From the NCBI RefSeq assembly GCF_019649055.1, contig NW_026570282.1:186001-250000 (forward strand): a stretch of 64,000 bases of DNA. Direction: 5' to 3'. Source of the stretch: Paramacrobiotus metropolitanus. Lineage: Eukaryota > Tardigrada > Eutardigrada > Parachela > Macrobiotidae. Shown here one piece after another: positions 23,898 through 36,230 of this stretch. The position numbers and the translations under genes were made by a program. Numbering within the stretch: the first letter of the stretch is position 1; every line of letters begins with the position of its first letter. The notes under the pieces are model-generated. The model saw only the letters and a list, made by a program, of their open reading frames with translations. It made no database searches and had not been told where the DNA came from.

Positions 23898-24641
23898 TTA
23901 ACTTAGTATTAAACTATGGGTTCGGTTGTTTTCGGAATTTGTAACCGTAGTATAAGTAACCGTTGGTGCTGAACACGAAGAAACCAGTAAACTGTGAATA
24001 TGTGACGCGGTATATATATGAATTATGTTGCTCGATACCGTTGCTGCTGAACACGAAGAAACCAGTAAACTGTGAATATGTGACGCGGTATATATATGAA
24101 TTATGTTGCTCGATAAATAGGGCATAGGTGCTCACCGGCTACCAAGTTCGAGGCACTTCCGCTGGCCGAGAAGGCGTTAATTCCTGCAGGCTGACTGCCT
24201 TGTCCTGTGCCACTTGCTGACGGGTTTCCTGATCCCGATCCCGAAATATTAGAAGGCCGTTGCATGGCGGAATTGAAGCATCGTTTCAAGTGCTCTTCAC
24301 CGTAACCTAAAACAAAATAATCTAGTTTTTTCGTCCAAGATACCGGGTTTTACGGTTGCCATATACGTATTCACTAAAGCGCAAAAGTGATATCGGAGTC
24401 TTGGTGCATACACGAAGCGTGCTGTTAACCACAATCCGCAAACATGGCCAAAGATTTTTTGCTGATTACCGGCATGTTCTATTCCAAGGAGTTCCACCAG
24501 CTCTTGTGGGGATGAGATACCGTGAAAATCGTCTGCTGTGAATGATTTTGATGCTTCGAGGGAGCGAGTGTTGCAGAATTCTGCAACAGTAGCCAAGTCT
24601 TCAGTGGAACTGCATCTCCTTGCAAGTGTACCAATTTCTCT
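23898..24641 (-). CDS. 3' exons of an unknown Cys- and Ser/Gly-rich gene
   Basis: Reading leftward: an exon with RRCSSTEDLATVAEFCNTRS, then LEASKSFTADDFH, ending at CACG|GTATCT. An exon from a TTTTAG acceptor follows, with GYGEEHLKRCFNSAMQ and a Ser/Gly/Ala-rich tail, ending at GCCG|GTGAGC. The last exon (acceptor GTGTTCAG) reads PTVTYTTVTNSENNRTHSLI and stops at 23898. The three exons join in frame. The 5' end is missing: the acceptor at about 24641 abuts an inverted-repeat element, and no phase-matching exon was found upstream. It may be continuous with the Kazal gene at 24897-25346 through an unseen small exon. No family recognised. Confidence 0.4.
23959..24114. repeat. 78-bp tandem duplication carrying a splice acceptor
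   Basis: Two near-identical 78-bp copies, 23959-24036 and 24037-24114. On the minus strand each holds TTTCTTCGTGTTCAG followed by CA(C/G)CAACGG, so each supplies a 3' splice site for the last exon of the gene at 23898-24641. 78 bp is 26 codons, and the frame stays open from either acceptor. Confidence 0.8.
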
Positions 24642-24642
24642 G

Positions 24643-24774
24643 ACCCGAGTAAAACAGCTTGTAGGAAAAACGTTAGTTTAACATTTAAGTACCGCTGGTT
24701 AACGGATGTGTGTCAATTTTAGCCGTTTCCTAACGTTAAGTTAACGTTTTTTTTGCAAGTTGTTTTACTCGGGT
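24643..24774. mobile_element. 132-bp inverted-repeat element (MITE)
   Basis: Begins ACCCGAGTAAAACAGCTTG and ends with the reverse complement of ACCCGAGTAAAACAACTTG. Inverted similarity continues for about 40 bp on each side (both reach AACGTTA..TTTAAC). No coding capacity. No clear target duplication. A diverged relative of its core is at 51918-52020. Confidence 0.75.
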
Positions 24775-24896
24775 GAATGACTTAACTGGCTCTAAGGTAT
24801 CTTTTTCTTATCTTGTTGCCTCGTACTTTGTATAAAATTTTATCGATACTTACTATTTTTTACTGTTGCTGTTCTATTTTTTAAAGTTTGCACTTA

Positions 24897-25346
24897 TTAT
24901 AGGAACGCCCCGGTTGTCAGCAATGACTTACTTGGTACATAATTACAGTGTGTGCCACTGCAAGGCCCGGCACAGCGTCGTCCAAGCCCTGTTAAAGTTA
25001 ATATACATATATAATCAGTGTAAATCTTTTATTAAAAGTCCCGGCCTTTTTATCCACACTTTGTTAGGAAAATAGTGCACGATAACCCACGTACCTGGAT
25101 CTGTTTTTTGGGCTTCCTTCAGGCTGCAGATATTATGATATTCAAAACCATCGGTTGCGCATACAGGAATGCTGGCTAGCTTTCCAGAGCAATCACAGAT
25201 GCTGCTTGCAGCATTTGAAGCATGACCAACTGCTAGAACTGAAAAAATTAATAAGATGCATTATCTTGTGCATACTGTACAAATTCGTTAATTTCCACTA
25301 AAAATTTACCTAGAGAAATCAGCAAGGCAATGCCAAAGCAGTACAT
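24897..25346 (-). CDS. Small secreted Kazal-type protein
   Basis: Three exons: 25310-25346, 25095-25238, 24897-24988, giving 90 aa. Signal peptide MYCFGIALLISLVLAVGHAS. One Kazal-like module follows: ICDCSGKLASIPVCATDGFE, YHNICSLKEA, then a C-terminal CAGPC. C-x-C...PVC.TDG..Y.N.C.L is the Kazal core. Kazal modules usually inhibit serine proteases; the reactive-site residues cannot be assigned with confidence here. The last exon has two possible GT donors (after ASN-Tyr and PRO), so the protein may extend into further exons at 23898-24641. If unspliced it ends YVPSKSLLTTGAFL. Confidence 0.62.
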
Positions 25347-26521
25347 TGTTTCTAACTAATACTGCAAAGGTCACAAATTCTCTGACTGGAGAGTATCTGA
25401 ACGGTAGAACGTGATCAGTGTTTACCGTGGTCAATATCTCAAAATATTGTTAGACAGCAAAAGAATTTATATAGAATTGCTTAGGCAGCGTCTTTAAACT
25501 ATGTGCATCGTAACGGCAAAAAACCTCTTCAAATCTGATGATTTCAGGAATGTTTAATAATATGATAAAGTCATGACCTGGCATACCTCTGGTTCTCGTG
25601 CACGTATACAGCATCCGTAAACATAAACTTTAAAGAAAAATGTCGTCCCATTTTATAATCTGCTTTGTCGATTTCCTTTTATTGCACGTGAACGCTAGTG
25701 TAATGTACAGCGTAAATCACTATAACAGAGCAGAGCTTACAATCATTAATTTCTGCGTTTTGGCAGTTTCTACGAGTACAATTCTGGAGTCACCACCTAA
25801 TACCTGTTAACGTTAATGTTGATATGAAGCCTGCTTACACATTAATTGATTTATATAGTTTCCTGCGTGGTATAGCCGCTGCCAAACACCCTAACATGGA
25901 TATACCCTGCATTTATATTTACCCTTGTACTATTTGTATGAATAAAACTTGTTTTAAAGAATCGAACACAGCTCAAAAAGGAAAATATCCCCTTGGTAAT
26001 TATTTTGCGAGCCGACATCACACATTATCAGCGCGTGGTGCCTTCATTAGGAAGTGCTGAAGCAGGAAACTGCGTCACAAAACGCCCATTCTGCGAATCA
26101 CTTTTGCTCATGAATAAAGCTCATATTTTTAAATATTTTTTGCTGATGCTTCGCAGTACTGCATGCACCTGCACACTGGGGACAAGGTTTTGCTCATGCT
26201 ACAATCCATAGGTACTCTTTATTACAAGCGAACGATATGCGTTGAGCATGACATCTGCCTATTCGTATTTGCCAAGAACATTGCCGGGAAGTTTTAAAGT
26301 ACTAGTTGCTCATTTTTTTCCAGTGAATAGTGATTTAACCAGTAGAAGAAGAAAAAGAAGACGGAAGAGAAACAGAATAAGCCTATTAACAGTAATGCCC
26401 GAATTTCTAGTTTATGGTGTCACCTTTATGAAAACACCAACCACTACAAAGCGATGTATCACAGATATAAATACAGTAGGAGAAGTCCAAATGGTCAGCT
26501 CCACTTCTTGTTAAAACGTTA
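25347..26521. other. Intergenic, nothing recognised
   Basis: I looked here on the minus strand for the missing thioester half of the alpha-2-macroglobulin gene and found no exon-like sequence and no GCGEQ-type coding. Plus-strand open frames (25824-26060, 26242-26514) have no recognisable content. Confidence 0.5.
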
Positions 26522-29500
26522 CTAAGTCTCGACAATGTTGTCATCCTCGGAGTTTCTTATGACCATCGTCTTTATTACGGGGTCCAGATTCTCCATAGTC
26601 CGCACGGTAACGGCCACCTCCAGAATACCCGGCTTATCAGACGGAATGACCAACAGAGTGCTGTTGACACTGTTAGCATATACGACAAAGTCCATGGACG
26701 GTCTTATATAGTCCTCCAGTGTCCGGTTGTTGAGAGCAAACCGGTACTCCAATACGGCATGCTCGTTGGTGCTAGCGTGATTGTAGACAAACACTTTGAA
26801 GTTAGCTCGCTTCCCAACCTCCAGAGAGTGTGGGAGGTCAAAATCGACATATAAATTTTGGCGCGACGACAACTACGATAGAGAAAAACAGGTACAGTAC
26901 GTGCAGTTAGAAAACAATTTATAACGAGCCATGAGTTATGACAATCTTGACAAAGTGCACGCAAAACCCAGGGGTATACAACAACAAAATGAGCAAAGGT
27001 TATATTGTAGCAAATCCCCTTGTTAAATCGAAAAAGCTGCGACCAAGATACAAAATTTTTAAAAGTACAGCAGGTACCTCTGTTGCTTTCTTCATGAAGC
27101 CTATCCCTTCAGGGCTAATACTGAAAGCCGTAAATACCCATGTTGTCAGTGTGTCAGGGATAACAGTATCCAGCTGTACATCTCCGTCACGGCTGTTTAA
27201 AGGACAGGCGAAAATTAATCATTTAACAAAACAGTGAGGGAAAGCCAAATGAATACAGCACTGTAAAAGTATGCATTGCTTTACCATATATGTATATCCT
27301 TGCACTTTCTCCTAAGTTTTTATTTATCCAACACAATTCGATAGCATGCACGATTTTGTACTTACTTCGCACGTCCCGTTATAAAAAGGAATGAATCCCG
27401 GAAATCCATACGGGCTAACACAGCATTCGGCGAAGGTGGTGGAGCACAAAGATCATCAGTGCAAGAGAGATAACTCGTTACCGGCTCTTCCACTAAATAT
27501 ATTAAAGTTTTTGTGCATATGACTCCGTTTTCTTGGGTAAAAAATTAAGATTTTGACTATTTGTGCCCTTAAATCTTAATATAGCACCAAAATCACATTC
27601 GGATTGGAGTGGTTTTAAAATTGCCAACAAAAATCGATTTAACGTACTCAGAAAAGCAGAAAGATGAAAATAATCTAAGTCAGCGTGTTCGGCATTCCCA
27701 CTTACAGTGACTATTGGGGCGAGCAAAGTTGAATTCGTGTGCTACACATCCAGAAACCTATACAATTTACAATATTAGATGTGCGAAAAACATTTCATAA
27801 AGCAACGAGGACAAGACGAAAACGATGTCTATTTAAACTGCAGCCGAGACCAACCAAAAAATTTAGATTTCAGTATTCAGTATTAAGTATTTCAGGTTTG
27901 CAACCGAAATAGTATTCTCTATCCAGTAAAGAGGCGAACAATTTTACCTTCAAGAACTTGTGCAAATTGCGTCCACCAATCCGCTTTAGGTGCATGTTGG
28001 TAAATCCAAGATGTCTTGCTTCCAGGATTTTATTTATAACCTGAAAATGTAATTTATATCTGTTGTTAGTGCTCTCAATTTATTTGTGGTGTGTTAATAG
28101 TTATTACGAATTACAAAGAAACGACTTCTTTGCTACGCAGATGAAAGACGATCTCGATTTGCTGACCTTATCTTCTGTTATATTGTGAACATGGTCAACC
28201 GTAGCCAGACGACTGTCGACTGCCAGGAATGCCACAAGAGAATTCGGTAATGCCGCCGCATGAATGCTGATCGTCTTGTCCAGATCGCTGTACCGGTGTT
28301 GGTTATCCCGGGTTTTTGATTTCCATGTTGCATTTAGCACAACCTGAGGAAAAGGCAAAAAAGTTTGCTTACAGAGCATAAGTTCAAGTAACTGTTCAAC
28401 ACGTTGGTAGGTACAGCTTGGTAATTTTCAGCAACTCACTTCTTCGGACAACCCAGTTCGAGTAACATGGAAATCGCTGTACGCCATTACGGGATTCTGC
28501 GAGTGACTGTAGTAATATGCTATCAAAGTCGACTTTGGAGCCATTGCATCAGTTGTTTCGAAAGAAAATCTTCTTTCTTCCATATCGTGAGTTCCGGCCA
28601 GAATTATATTTCCGTGAGAAATCACCTGTTGAGAATCAGCTATGCTCAGAAAAACATCGCACTGGTTTTCAGAACGTTACTCTTTTATGTCAGCAACAAA
28701 TACTAAACCGGCACTGATTTTGCTAAAATTGCCCTCACCACATAATCGAACGCTGAGCAGTTGCACATTATTGAAAACTCCTGTAGTCTGGGATTGTGTC
28801 TGTCTGGTTTCAGCACAGTGATATCAATAAAATCCTCAGTATCCGACCGGTCAGCTGCTAGCAGTGTGACATTATCCCGCAAATCGCCGATCTGATAGAA
28901 GACATCAATGCGCTGGGTGGTTGATTTTGGTTTAAGATCGATGGTGAAATTTTCCAGCACTTTGTCGCCCTTGGATGTTGTTTTCTTCACGACACTGCGC
29001 CCAATAGCTGCCTTTTTTGGGCTCATAAAGATTTCTAATTCCTTATACGCATCCAGAGTGCGGTCAAAATGAAGTGGTTTTCCATTATGTTGGGTCACTT
29101 GAATTTGCAGACTGTACGTGTAAGTTGGGCGGAAGAAGTCAGCCGGTTTGATAAAATTAATTTTGTATGGTGTCACATGCAGCGGTATCGTGCCGGATAC
29201 GTCGCGTTTGTAACGGTAAATGTTGTCGATAACGGTAGCGGAGATTTCGATGTAGTAAGTGGAGGTGACGATTAATTCAGTGTTTGACAGAAGGTTAGGC
29301 AGTGGAATGGAAACGGATCCTTTACCGTTAACCAGCTATAAAAATACAGCGCAGAATCTTAGGTTATGAGTATTTATTATTATCATTTTTCCTACAGTAG
29401 CCAACTTATTCAGCGTAAGCTGATGAAGATATCTACCAGGCTAATGGAAAATTTTTTTGGTACATTTAAAAATTTTGTACTTTTTTTGGTTTGATTTTAT

Positions 29501-31506
29501 GAGATAAAAGTTACCCAACCTGGGAATCGCACCCAGGACATACAATCTAAATTGGTTTGCATTTAAAGTAACGGCTTCTTTATTTTCAAATTTTGCGATA
29601 AGAAGTTTATCGCCGTTATCGGTACACGTAATTAACCAAATCAGCAAGGTATATATCTGTAGCGAGTACAGGTAATATCTGGCCATATTACGTTCGAAAC
29701 TTCATTAGATATATTTAAAAATTAAAATCATACCTGCGAATTATATTTAAACGACCGGCCGTTAGGTCCAGTGACAGAGAACTCAGCTTCTCCGGAGGAA
29801 GGCTTTCCACTGCTGTAGTATCTGTAATAAGACTTACGGAAACTATTTATAAAATGCGTCCCATGAATGGGAAATCTTACTTCGCTAACACGGCCAGCGG
29901 GAAATGAGATGCATCAGCCAAGATATACTGTGGCATTTGCAAGGACACATCAAATTGTCGTGGCTCTGTATTGAAATATTAGCTGCAGGCTGTAATAAAT
30001 ACGATAAACCGTAACAGAAGAAGAAACTGGTGTTACCGTATTGTCGGACCCAGATCAATTTTTCTTCCACTGTATCGTGCACGGTTACTCGAATTGTCCA
30101 GTTCCCTGGGGCAGCCGCAATGGGCAGGACAAAGGAATCCTCGAAGTAACCGGGATCTACGGTACATGTACGTTTATTTTTGGTTGAATAACTTTGATAG
30201 ACTGGTACCGTAACTAACAAAATTCAAAACACGTAATGATAAATCACGTGCCTGACGCAAGAGTTAAGGAGTGATAAAAGATGACCGGATATTCGATTAA
30301 TTACATATGTACTCGTATGTAAAGTACATGACGCTTTTTCGATATAACATATTTTACTACATAATTTAAATAAGTATCGTACTCGTACATAATTATAGTG
30401 GTTAGATGTAACTTATTCTAGTCACCAAGTCAGCGCTTACATTTCGAGAATTTTTTGCTGATTCGTTTGTGGATTTGGACGTTTTTCCTATTAGAATCCT
30501 GAAAAAGCAGTAGTGCGCGTCAAACTTAATCCTAATATATAGCCGACACTATAATAATTATTACAGAAACGAAAGCATGGCAACACAATCCTAAACTGGA
30601 TCTGCACATCGTACCTCTATGGACACAGTCGCTGCAACGTCTTTTGGGATAAGATTTTCATCAACGGTTACCACGCGGAAGGACACTTTATCGCCTTGTC
30701 TGTAGATGGACTTATCCGGTTGGATCAAAATAAACACTTCCTTGTCATGATAATCGATGTGCCAGCTCTTGGACAGACTAGAGTTTGACACCGGATCGTC
30801 GACTTCTACTTCCAGTTCGTGCTCGTATGTGTCCTTTAGGAAACTGGACTGCATGCAATAAACCGAGCACTGCATGATTACTATGTGCTGTGTATTGTGT
30901 ACCAAACAAATTTACTGACAGAAGAACAGCAACATGCCACATTCGCATTAACGGTAATTCGTTACTTTAAAGTGGAAACTCATGTCAGCTTAAAATAACG
31001 CTTGCAATATTTTTTTATAAACGCAAAAGAATCAAAAATGGATTTTTACAATCCAGCTTCGTTCAAATTCTGATTTTAATAATGTCTAAATTGTACAACT
31101 TACCGGCATTGTTAAGTCAATTTCCGTCAGTCCGCCGCTCTTTGACAAAGCACCCCCATTTTCCTTGACGATAATAGCTTTTCCAGTACTATTGCTTTTA
31201 GCGATAATCTTGGCAAAAATTGACAGATCATCCGATCCATAAAATTGTCGCGCTATAACTTTATACGCAGCATCCGTTTTCAGCATTTGCGGCGCATAAA
31301 CCAAAACTCGAGCATTTCCCAAGAGATTTATCGTTCCTCGGACTCCACCTCTGCCAACAATGTTAAAGGATCAAATAATGGTTTCACCAATTTACTGCCG
31401 TAAATATGTAAAATTACTAACCTTTCCATTAGTACACCGTTTACAGCAGTATTTGCCAACCATGTTAGTACGATAAAACAAAAACAGAAAAATCTTCCAG
31501 AATCCA
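26522..31506 (-). CDS. Truncated alpha-2-macroglobulin/TEP-like secreted protein (MG domains only)
   Basis: About 14 to 15 exons, ATG at 31506, stop at 26522-26524. Signal peptide MDSGRFFCFCFIVLTWLANT. Macroglobulin (MG) domains in order: NARVLVYAPQMLKTDAAYKV (MG1); FILIQPDKSIYRQGDKVSFR (MG2, the typical Q.DK..Y..G..V.FR); GNWTIRVTVHDTVEEKLIWV (MG3); KYYSSGKPSSGEAEFSV; RMDFRDSFLF, matching the R..F.E.W.W motif before MG7; then VIPDTLTTWVFTAFSISPEG (MG7 start) and FDLPHSLEVGKRANFKVFVY. The frame closes with DDNIVET-stop at the end of MG7. Family members continue with CUB, thioester (GCGEQ) and receptor-binding domains; none is present downstream. Exons between 27360 and 27760 are not fully resolved because one phase does not close. 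Extracellular protease trapping or opsonisation in the usual way would need the missing half, so a binding or regulatory role is inferred. Confidence 0.9.
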
Positions 31507-32145
31507 TTTCCGGTAGACAACCAAGATTATTTCGATAATTAGCGATATGTAATCAGACTTAACCACAAAAACACCGATCAAGTTTTAGCACACGTACATC
31601 CTCACCGCGTGTCAATGACTGCAGTCTGCAGTAGTATTTTTGTAACAGATAAAATGGCGGTCGCATACATCAAAACACTATAGAAAACCGGCCTGAACGC
31701 TAATGTTTAATGCGAACCATAACGATACGTCCACAGTTCTACACAATCAATATGACGTTTTTACGCGGAACTGCTTGATCCGTAGTAAAGGGCATGACTG
31801 ATTTTTCTTGCAAATGTTATCGATAAGCGATGGAGTTTGAGTTCGATGGTATCTGGGCAGTGAACAAGTTTTGGTTTTAGCAAGCGTGATGCCGATTAGG
31901 AAATCACTTGTGCCACATTCACGAATCTTTTGAAAAACATTACCATACCTTTAATGTATACCAATGCCTGACTTCTGCGATCGCCTTAGAAATAGTAACG
32001 TAGACATACTTTTCAAGGAAACTAAATCGATTACTTCTGAGTGCATTAAAACAACGTTTTAATCGTGCACGTAACAATATTCTCGGCAGTATTGACTGCG
32101 CTCAATGAGAGACTGTCAAAAGTTACCGAATAATGAATGAGCAGT
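31507..32145. other. Intergenic, nothing recognised
   Basis: Promoter side of the A2M-like gene and 3' flank of the FAM187-like gene. No exon or repeat recognised. Confidence 0.5.
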
Positions 32146-35087
32146 TCATGTGTTTTTGACTACGTAACAAATTCCAATAATAAAGAACATCACAATAAAG
32201 CTTATCCCGGCTACTGTAATAATCATTCTCCATGGTCGCCTGACTCGAGGTTGAACAAACAGTTTTGTGGTGGCCACCAGGCGTCCGTCATAGTAACAAC
32301 TAAAAATTAAATCAGCAGGTTAAACAGGAAGCGAACAATTTTTTTAACAACCTCAACACTCACCTAAATATACCGGCATCCCAGAATTTTAATTTTTTGA
32401 TAAGCAGAGCGTTCAAAATGGTTATTCGCACTCGCCCTTGCGACGATTTCTCCACTCCAAACGGATCGACGGGACGGCAACGCAGTCCTTTGTCCGTAGT
32501 GGAGCAGTTCTGCCATCGAACCGACTTTTTTGCGCCCCTAAACCAACCCACTGAATTAAATTATCCGCTGATTCTAATTGTTCCTATGGATGCACTTTCG
32601 ACCTCGGGCAAGAAATCCGCACTCTACTTTCTTCCTTTTCGTGGACGGTTTCCCGCTGGACTAAAGGCGGAAGTTTCGGTGGAGCATCTAGAATCTGCAC
32701 CTTCCCTTCGCTCTGTTCATACTGATCCACGATTCTTCCAGATTCATCAGTTACGAACACCTGAAAGTCTGGTCTTTACTAGAGTGTGGTTGTACCATTT
32801 TGCGGTTTGATTCTAGTTTAAAGCTTGTGCACGTGACCAACCAGTCAGGGCCTCAGAGTCTCAGACGTACAGATACAGTACAAGGATGTAAGGATGTAAT
32901 CAAGCATGTTAATCGCTTGCCAATACAGTGGAACCTCCCGATCTTGAACACCCTCGGTACGTAATTTTTTGTTCAGGGTTCAGAGGTGTTCACGTCTCTA
33001 GAGGTTACCTCCAGTGTTATGCATTACGAGGGTACGAAAAAATATTGTTCAAGATTCAGAGGTGTTTATCGCTTAGAGGTGTTCAAACTCGGAGGTTCCA
33101 CTGCAGACGGCAAGTTTGAAATAGAAATTGCCATAACCACAAGTCAAAACTCACCACGGGCGGGAGCGTCGGACACGGTTCGTGGCAGTGTCCAATCAGC
33201 ACTTCGCTTGGGCGTTGTAGGTGCTGTCTAAATTCAGCAGTAAAATTGGCAGGCAACAACAACGATCGGCACGGCACACCCAGTGCGAACATGCCAAAGA
33301 TGGGATAGTCAACGGGGAGTGTTGGGTCATTGTAACGTTGCTTCTACAAGAGAATACCAAGTTGCGAAGTCCAAATCAGTAAGCACTCACTGCTGTATAT
33401 ATTTGATGCCTGCTTCTTTAAGAAAACTTGTTCCCAACTTCCCACATATCACATACTTATGCTTCTCCTACTCGTGTATTTCGTGAATAAAGAAACAAGC
33501 ACTGTCCCTTAAAAATGAACAGCCAGCTATAAAAAGCATGAGAATTACTGTATAACTGACTGTAAAGTGTAAACCCATTGTACACAGTGCGAGATTAAAC
33601 TAGCAAATTAAATTCAGTCAAAAACTTTTGCCTACTAGACTAGAAACAAAGATTTGTTGCACGATAGCTGCCCCTGTAAGTCGTTTTCGTAACCTTAAAA
33701 TCTGGTACATACTTCGGCATGTGCGAAATACCAGGTTGCCGAAATGAGCAGCTGCCGAAGTGATCGTGTTTAACTGGGCGAATTTTACGGCGGTCGGAGT
33801 GATCGGACGCTTTTTTCCTATGTCATCCTAGATTGATCATCAATCTTACAGTTAATGAAAGCACTATTTGTAAAACTTAAATACTGATAAGGTGCGCCCT
33901 GCGCATTTTATCACCTGAACAGTGCAGATTCCAACCCGGCGTCGTGTAGAACCTTTCCCGCATTCATTGCAGCCAGCCCAAGTGTCCCAATGGGTGTATA
34001 TCCTGATATTCGATACGTTTAACTCTTCGCTGGGTGTGTTCAGTGGTCCGTCTGCACTGTTTTCAAAGACCTGCTAACATAAAATAGTAAAGTTAGAATT
34101 CCTTTGATTTTCTGCCATTAAAAATCGCCGACTCGAAATTGCGTAATGTACTGTTGCTTCCCGTTGTAGTCGGCTCGTTTTCCACGACTTGTATATCGTA
34201 GACCCGAACAGTTGTCCGATCGGATACGCAGAAATATCTTCCAGAATCGTGATCATTAAGATCGGTTATGGTCAAGTCAAATGTAGCTTCATTAAAAAGA
34301 TATTTCTCAGTGTCGTACATGATTTCGATGTCATGTGGTTCATCGTAGGGAACGAAACGCCACTTAATAATGTGTCGCTGTTTACCTTTAGCGTTCTCTT
34401 TGCCCGGATAACGACTATACGAGTAGCACAAAACAAACGAAATGTAAGAAATAAAAATTATTAAAGAAAAATTTAATTATTATGTCACTGAGGGTTTTAG
34501 TTTATGGCAACACCTTACCAATCGCCACATTTGATTGTAACGTCTTGACCCATCAGCTTCATGTTGGCTTCGCTCGTTATTCGATCAACTTTCTCGTACA
34601 GCAGTGCATTCTCGGTAACGCAGTTCAAGTATTCTTCGACAATTGGGCCTCCGTGCCGTGCTCTTCTGTAATATTCCAGACTTTGGCGGTAATGCACCTG
34701 AACATCTTCGGACGAAGAATGGTTGTATCTAGCCACATTTGGCTCATCCCCTTTTGCGTCAGATTCGCGATCGTCATCAAAGTAGTTAATTTCAGCACGG
34801 CCAGTGCGAGCTTTGGGCGATAACTTGGTATTCTTTAATAGGTGTGTCTGGCTCCTGCTGATTTTCTCTTCATGTGGCCAAATTCCTTTGACAGCCCCTG
34901 GATCCAAAGCTCGTTGTTCTGTTATCAGTAAATTGGAGAATATGAAGCCTACAACCATGACTATTATAAATGGTACTGGTATAACAGCACCATAAAAATT
35001 TAAATTGCTCATTGTTGTTACAGGAGCAGCCGCATGTGCAACCGGTTTAAAGCAGTAAAACGATAAAAAAGCACGTAATCCGGACAT
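32146..35087 (-). CDS. FAM187-like Ig-domain single-pass membrane protein
   Basis: Seven exons, the first ending at 34519, then 34189-34414, 33915-34070, 33155-33343, 32603-32760, 32364-32537, 32146-32299; all phases close. I start at the ATG at 35087, the first after a minus-strand TATATAA at about 35170 (541 aa). Others in frame are 35012, which puts a hydrophobic segment near the N-terminus, and 35210. Ig domain 1: MGQDVTIKCGDC, IIKWRF, then ITDLNDHDSGRYFC. Next the FAM187 signature YTHWDTWAGCNECGKGSTRR then RVGICTVQ, and FALGVPCRSLLLP followed by IGHCHEPCP. Ig domain 2: RVRISCPRGAKKSVRW to FWDAGIFSCYYDG. A C-terminal membrane helix (last 30 or so residues) precedes a short KNT tail. Type I cell-surface topology; ligand unknown. 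The second exon uses a weak donor (CAA|GTCGTG). Confidence 0.75.
32926..33103. mobile_element. 178-bp inverted-repeat element with pogo/Tigger-like ends
   Basis: Starts CAGTGGAACCTCCCGA and ends TCGGAGGTTCCACTG, with internal repeats of GGTGTTCA and TTCAGAGGTGTT. CAGTGGAACCTC ends are typical of Tigger/pogo-type Tc1/mariner elements. A TA precedes it; the right flank is CA. No coding capacity. It lies in an intron of the FAM187-like gene. Confidence 0.7.
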
Positions 35088-35583
35088 CAAAATGGAAAGG
35101 TCATCAGTACTGTACAGTACTAATCTGTAGCACTCGTGCCAAACGGCGCTACGGCTGGCCGCTGGCGTTATATAATATTCGGTGATTAATACCGACGTAA
35201 ACAGCGTCATTTTTGAAAAAAGCAGCACTACGAACTTCGCAACCTTACTGGTTAGTCCTTAGCCTCTAGGTACTGTACTTAACTGCATATCAGTGGATCA
35301 CAAGATCAACATTAACTTTCGCATCACAAATCGAAATAAAAAAATAAATGCTAAAATAAAATGGTACATCTGTACAGGTGCAAGTACAAGTATATTTTTT
35401 TATACTTCAAGTAGTCATCTGTTGCTATGGCAACTGCATCGCACGGCGCAAGGAAGTTCAAGATGCTTGTGTAATTGTACCATGTATTTGACTACAGATT
35501 CCGCACAGCAATAATTATCACTGATCACAGTACTGTACTGTAAGTGCATCAGATTTTGCCACCGGCGTGATGCGCTTTTACAG
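35088..35583. other. Upstream region of the FAM187-like gene
   Basis: Holds the TATA-like site at about 35170 and A+T-rich DNA up to the transposon target site. Confidence 0.45.
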
Positions 35584-36150
35584 TTTTACTGGGCCAGGTG
35601 CTTATGGCGGGCACCCGCCTTAGCAAGTGCGATAAGGCGGGTGTCAACCATCAGGCGGGCATCGATGGCGGGCATTGCAGAAATGCATTTGCACAGCGCA
35701 CTTTCCCACTAGCAGCGCATCCTTGCCGCAAGTCATATGCACTATACTTGCTCACGCTGCTGCACGATTTATGATTTTAAAACTTTCAAAAATCACCCCT
35801 TGCACTATTGTTTACAAAAAATACGCAGATTTTTCTAAATTGTTTTGTTGAGCTGCTTGGTTGTAATTTAAATAAACATGAAATGCAGAATAAATGTCAT
35901 GCCCCAGTGACCTGTTACTGTGATAAAGCACTTATTCTAATGGCTTCAAAAAACTCACTCAAGTCGCCGGAAAATTTTTTACGCCTCTAATTTAAAAATT
36001 TTCTTTTATGCAAAGGTTACCGTAAAAGGCATAGTCGCAAAATATTTAAATACGTACATTTTATCTATACAGATCACAAACACGTATGTGAAAGCGATTA
36101 AAGCTGTAACATTAGAAAAAGCAGTACAATATTACTAAATAAACTGACCG

Positions 36151-36230
36151 TCCGCATTTCAAAAAAGAAGGTAACTTCAGCTAATTTGATTCCGCATTTC
36201 AAAAAAGAAGGCAACTTCAGCTGACTTGGT
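36151..36230. repeat. Two 40-bp tandem units
   Basis: TCCGCATTTCAAAAAAGAAG begins both units (36151 and 36191); they differ at few positions. Inside the large transposon. Confidence 0.8.

Noticed and set aside
25347-26521. Missing thioester half of the A2M-like gene
   Set aside because: No GCGEQ-type coding or other A2M sequence could be found on the minus strand here.
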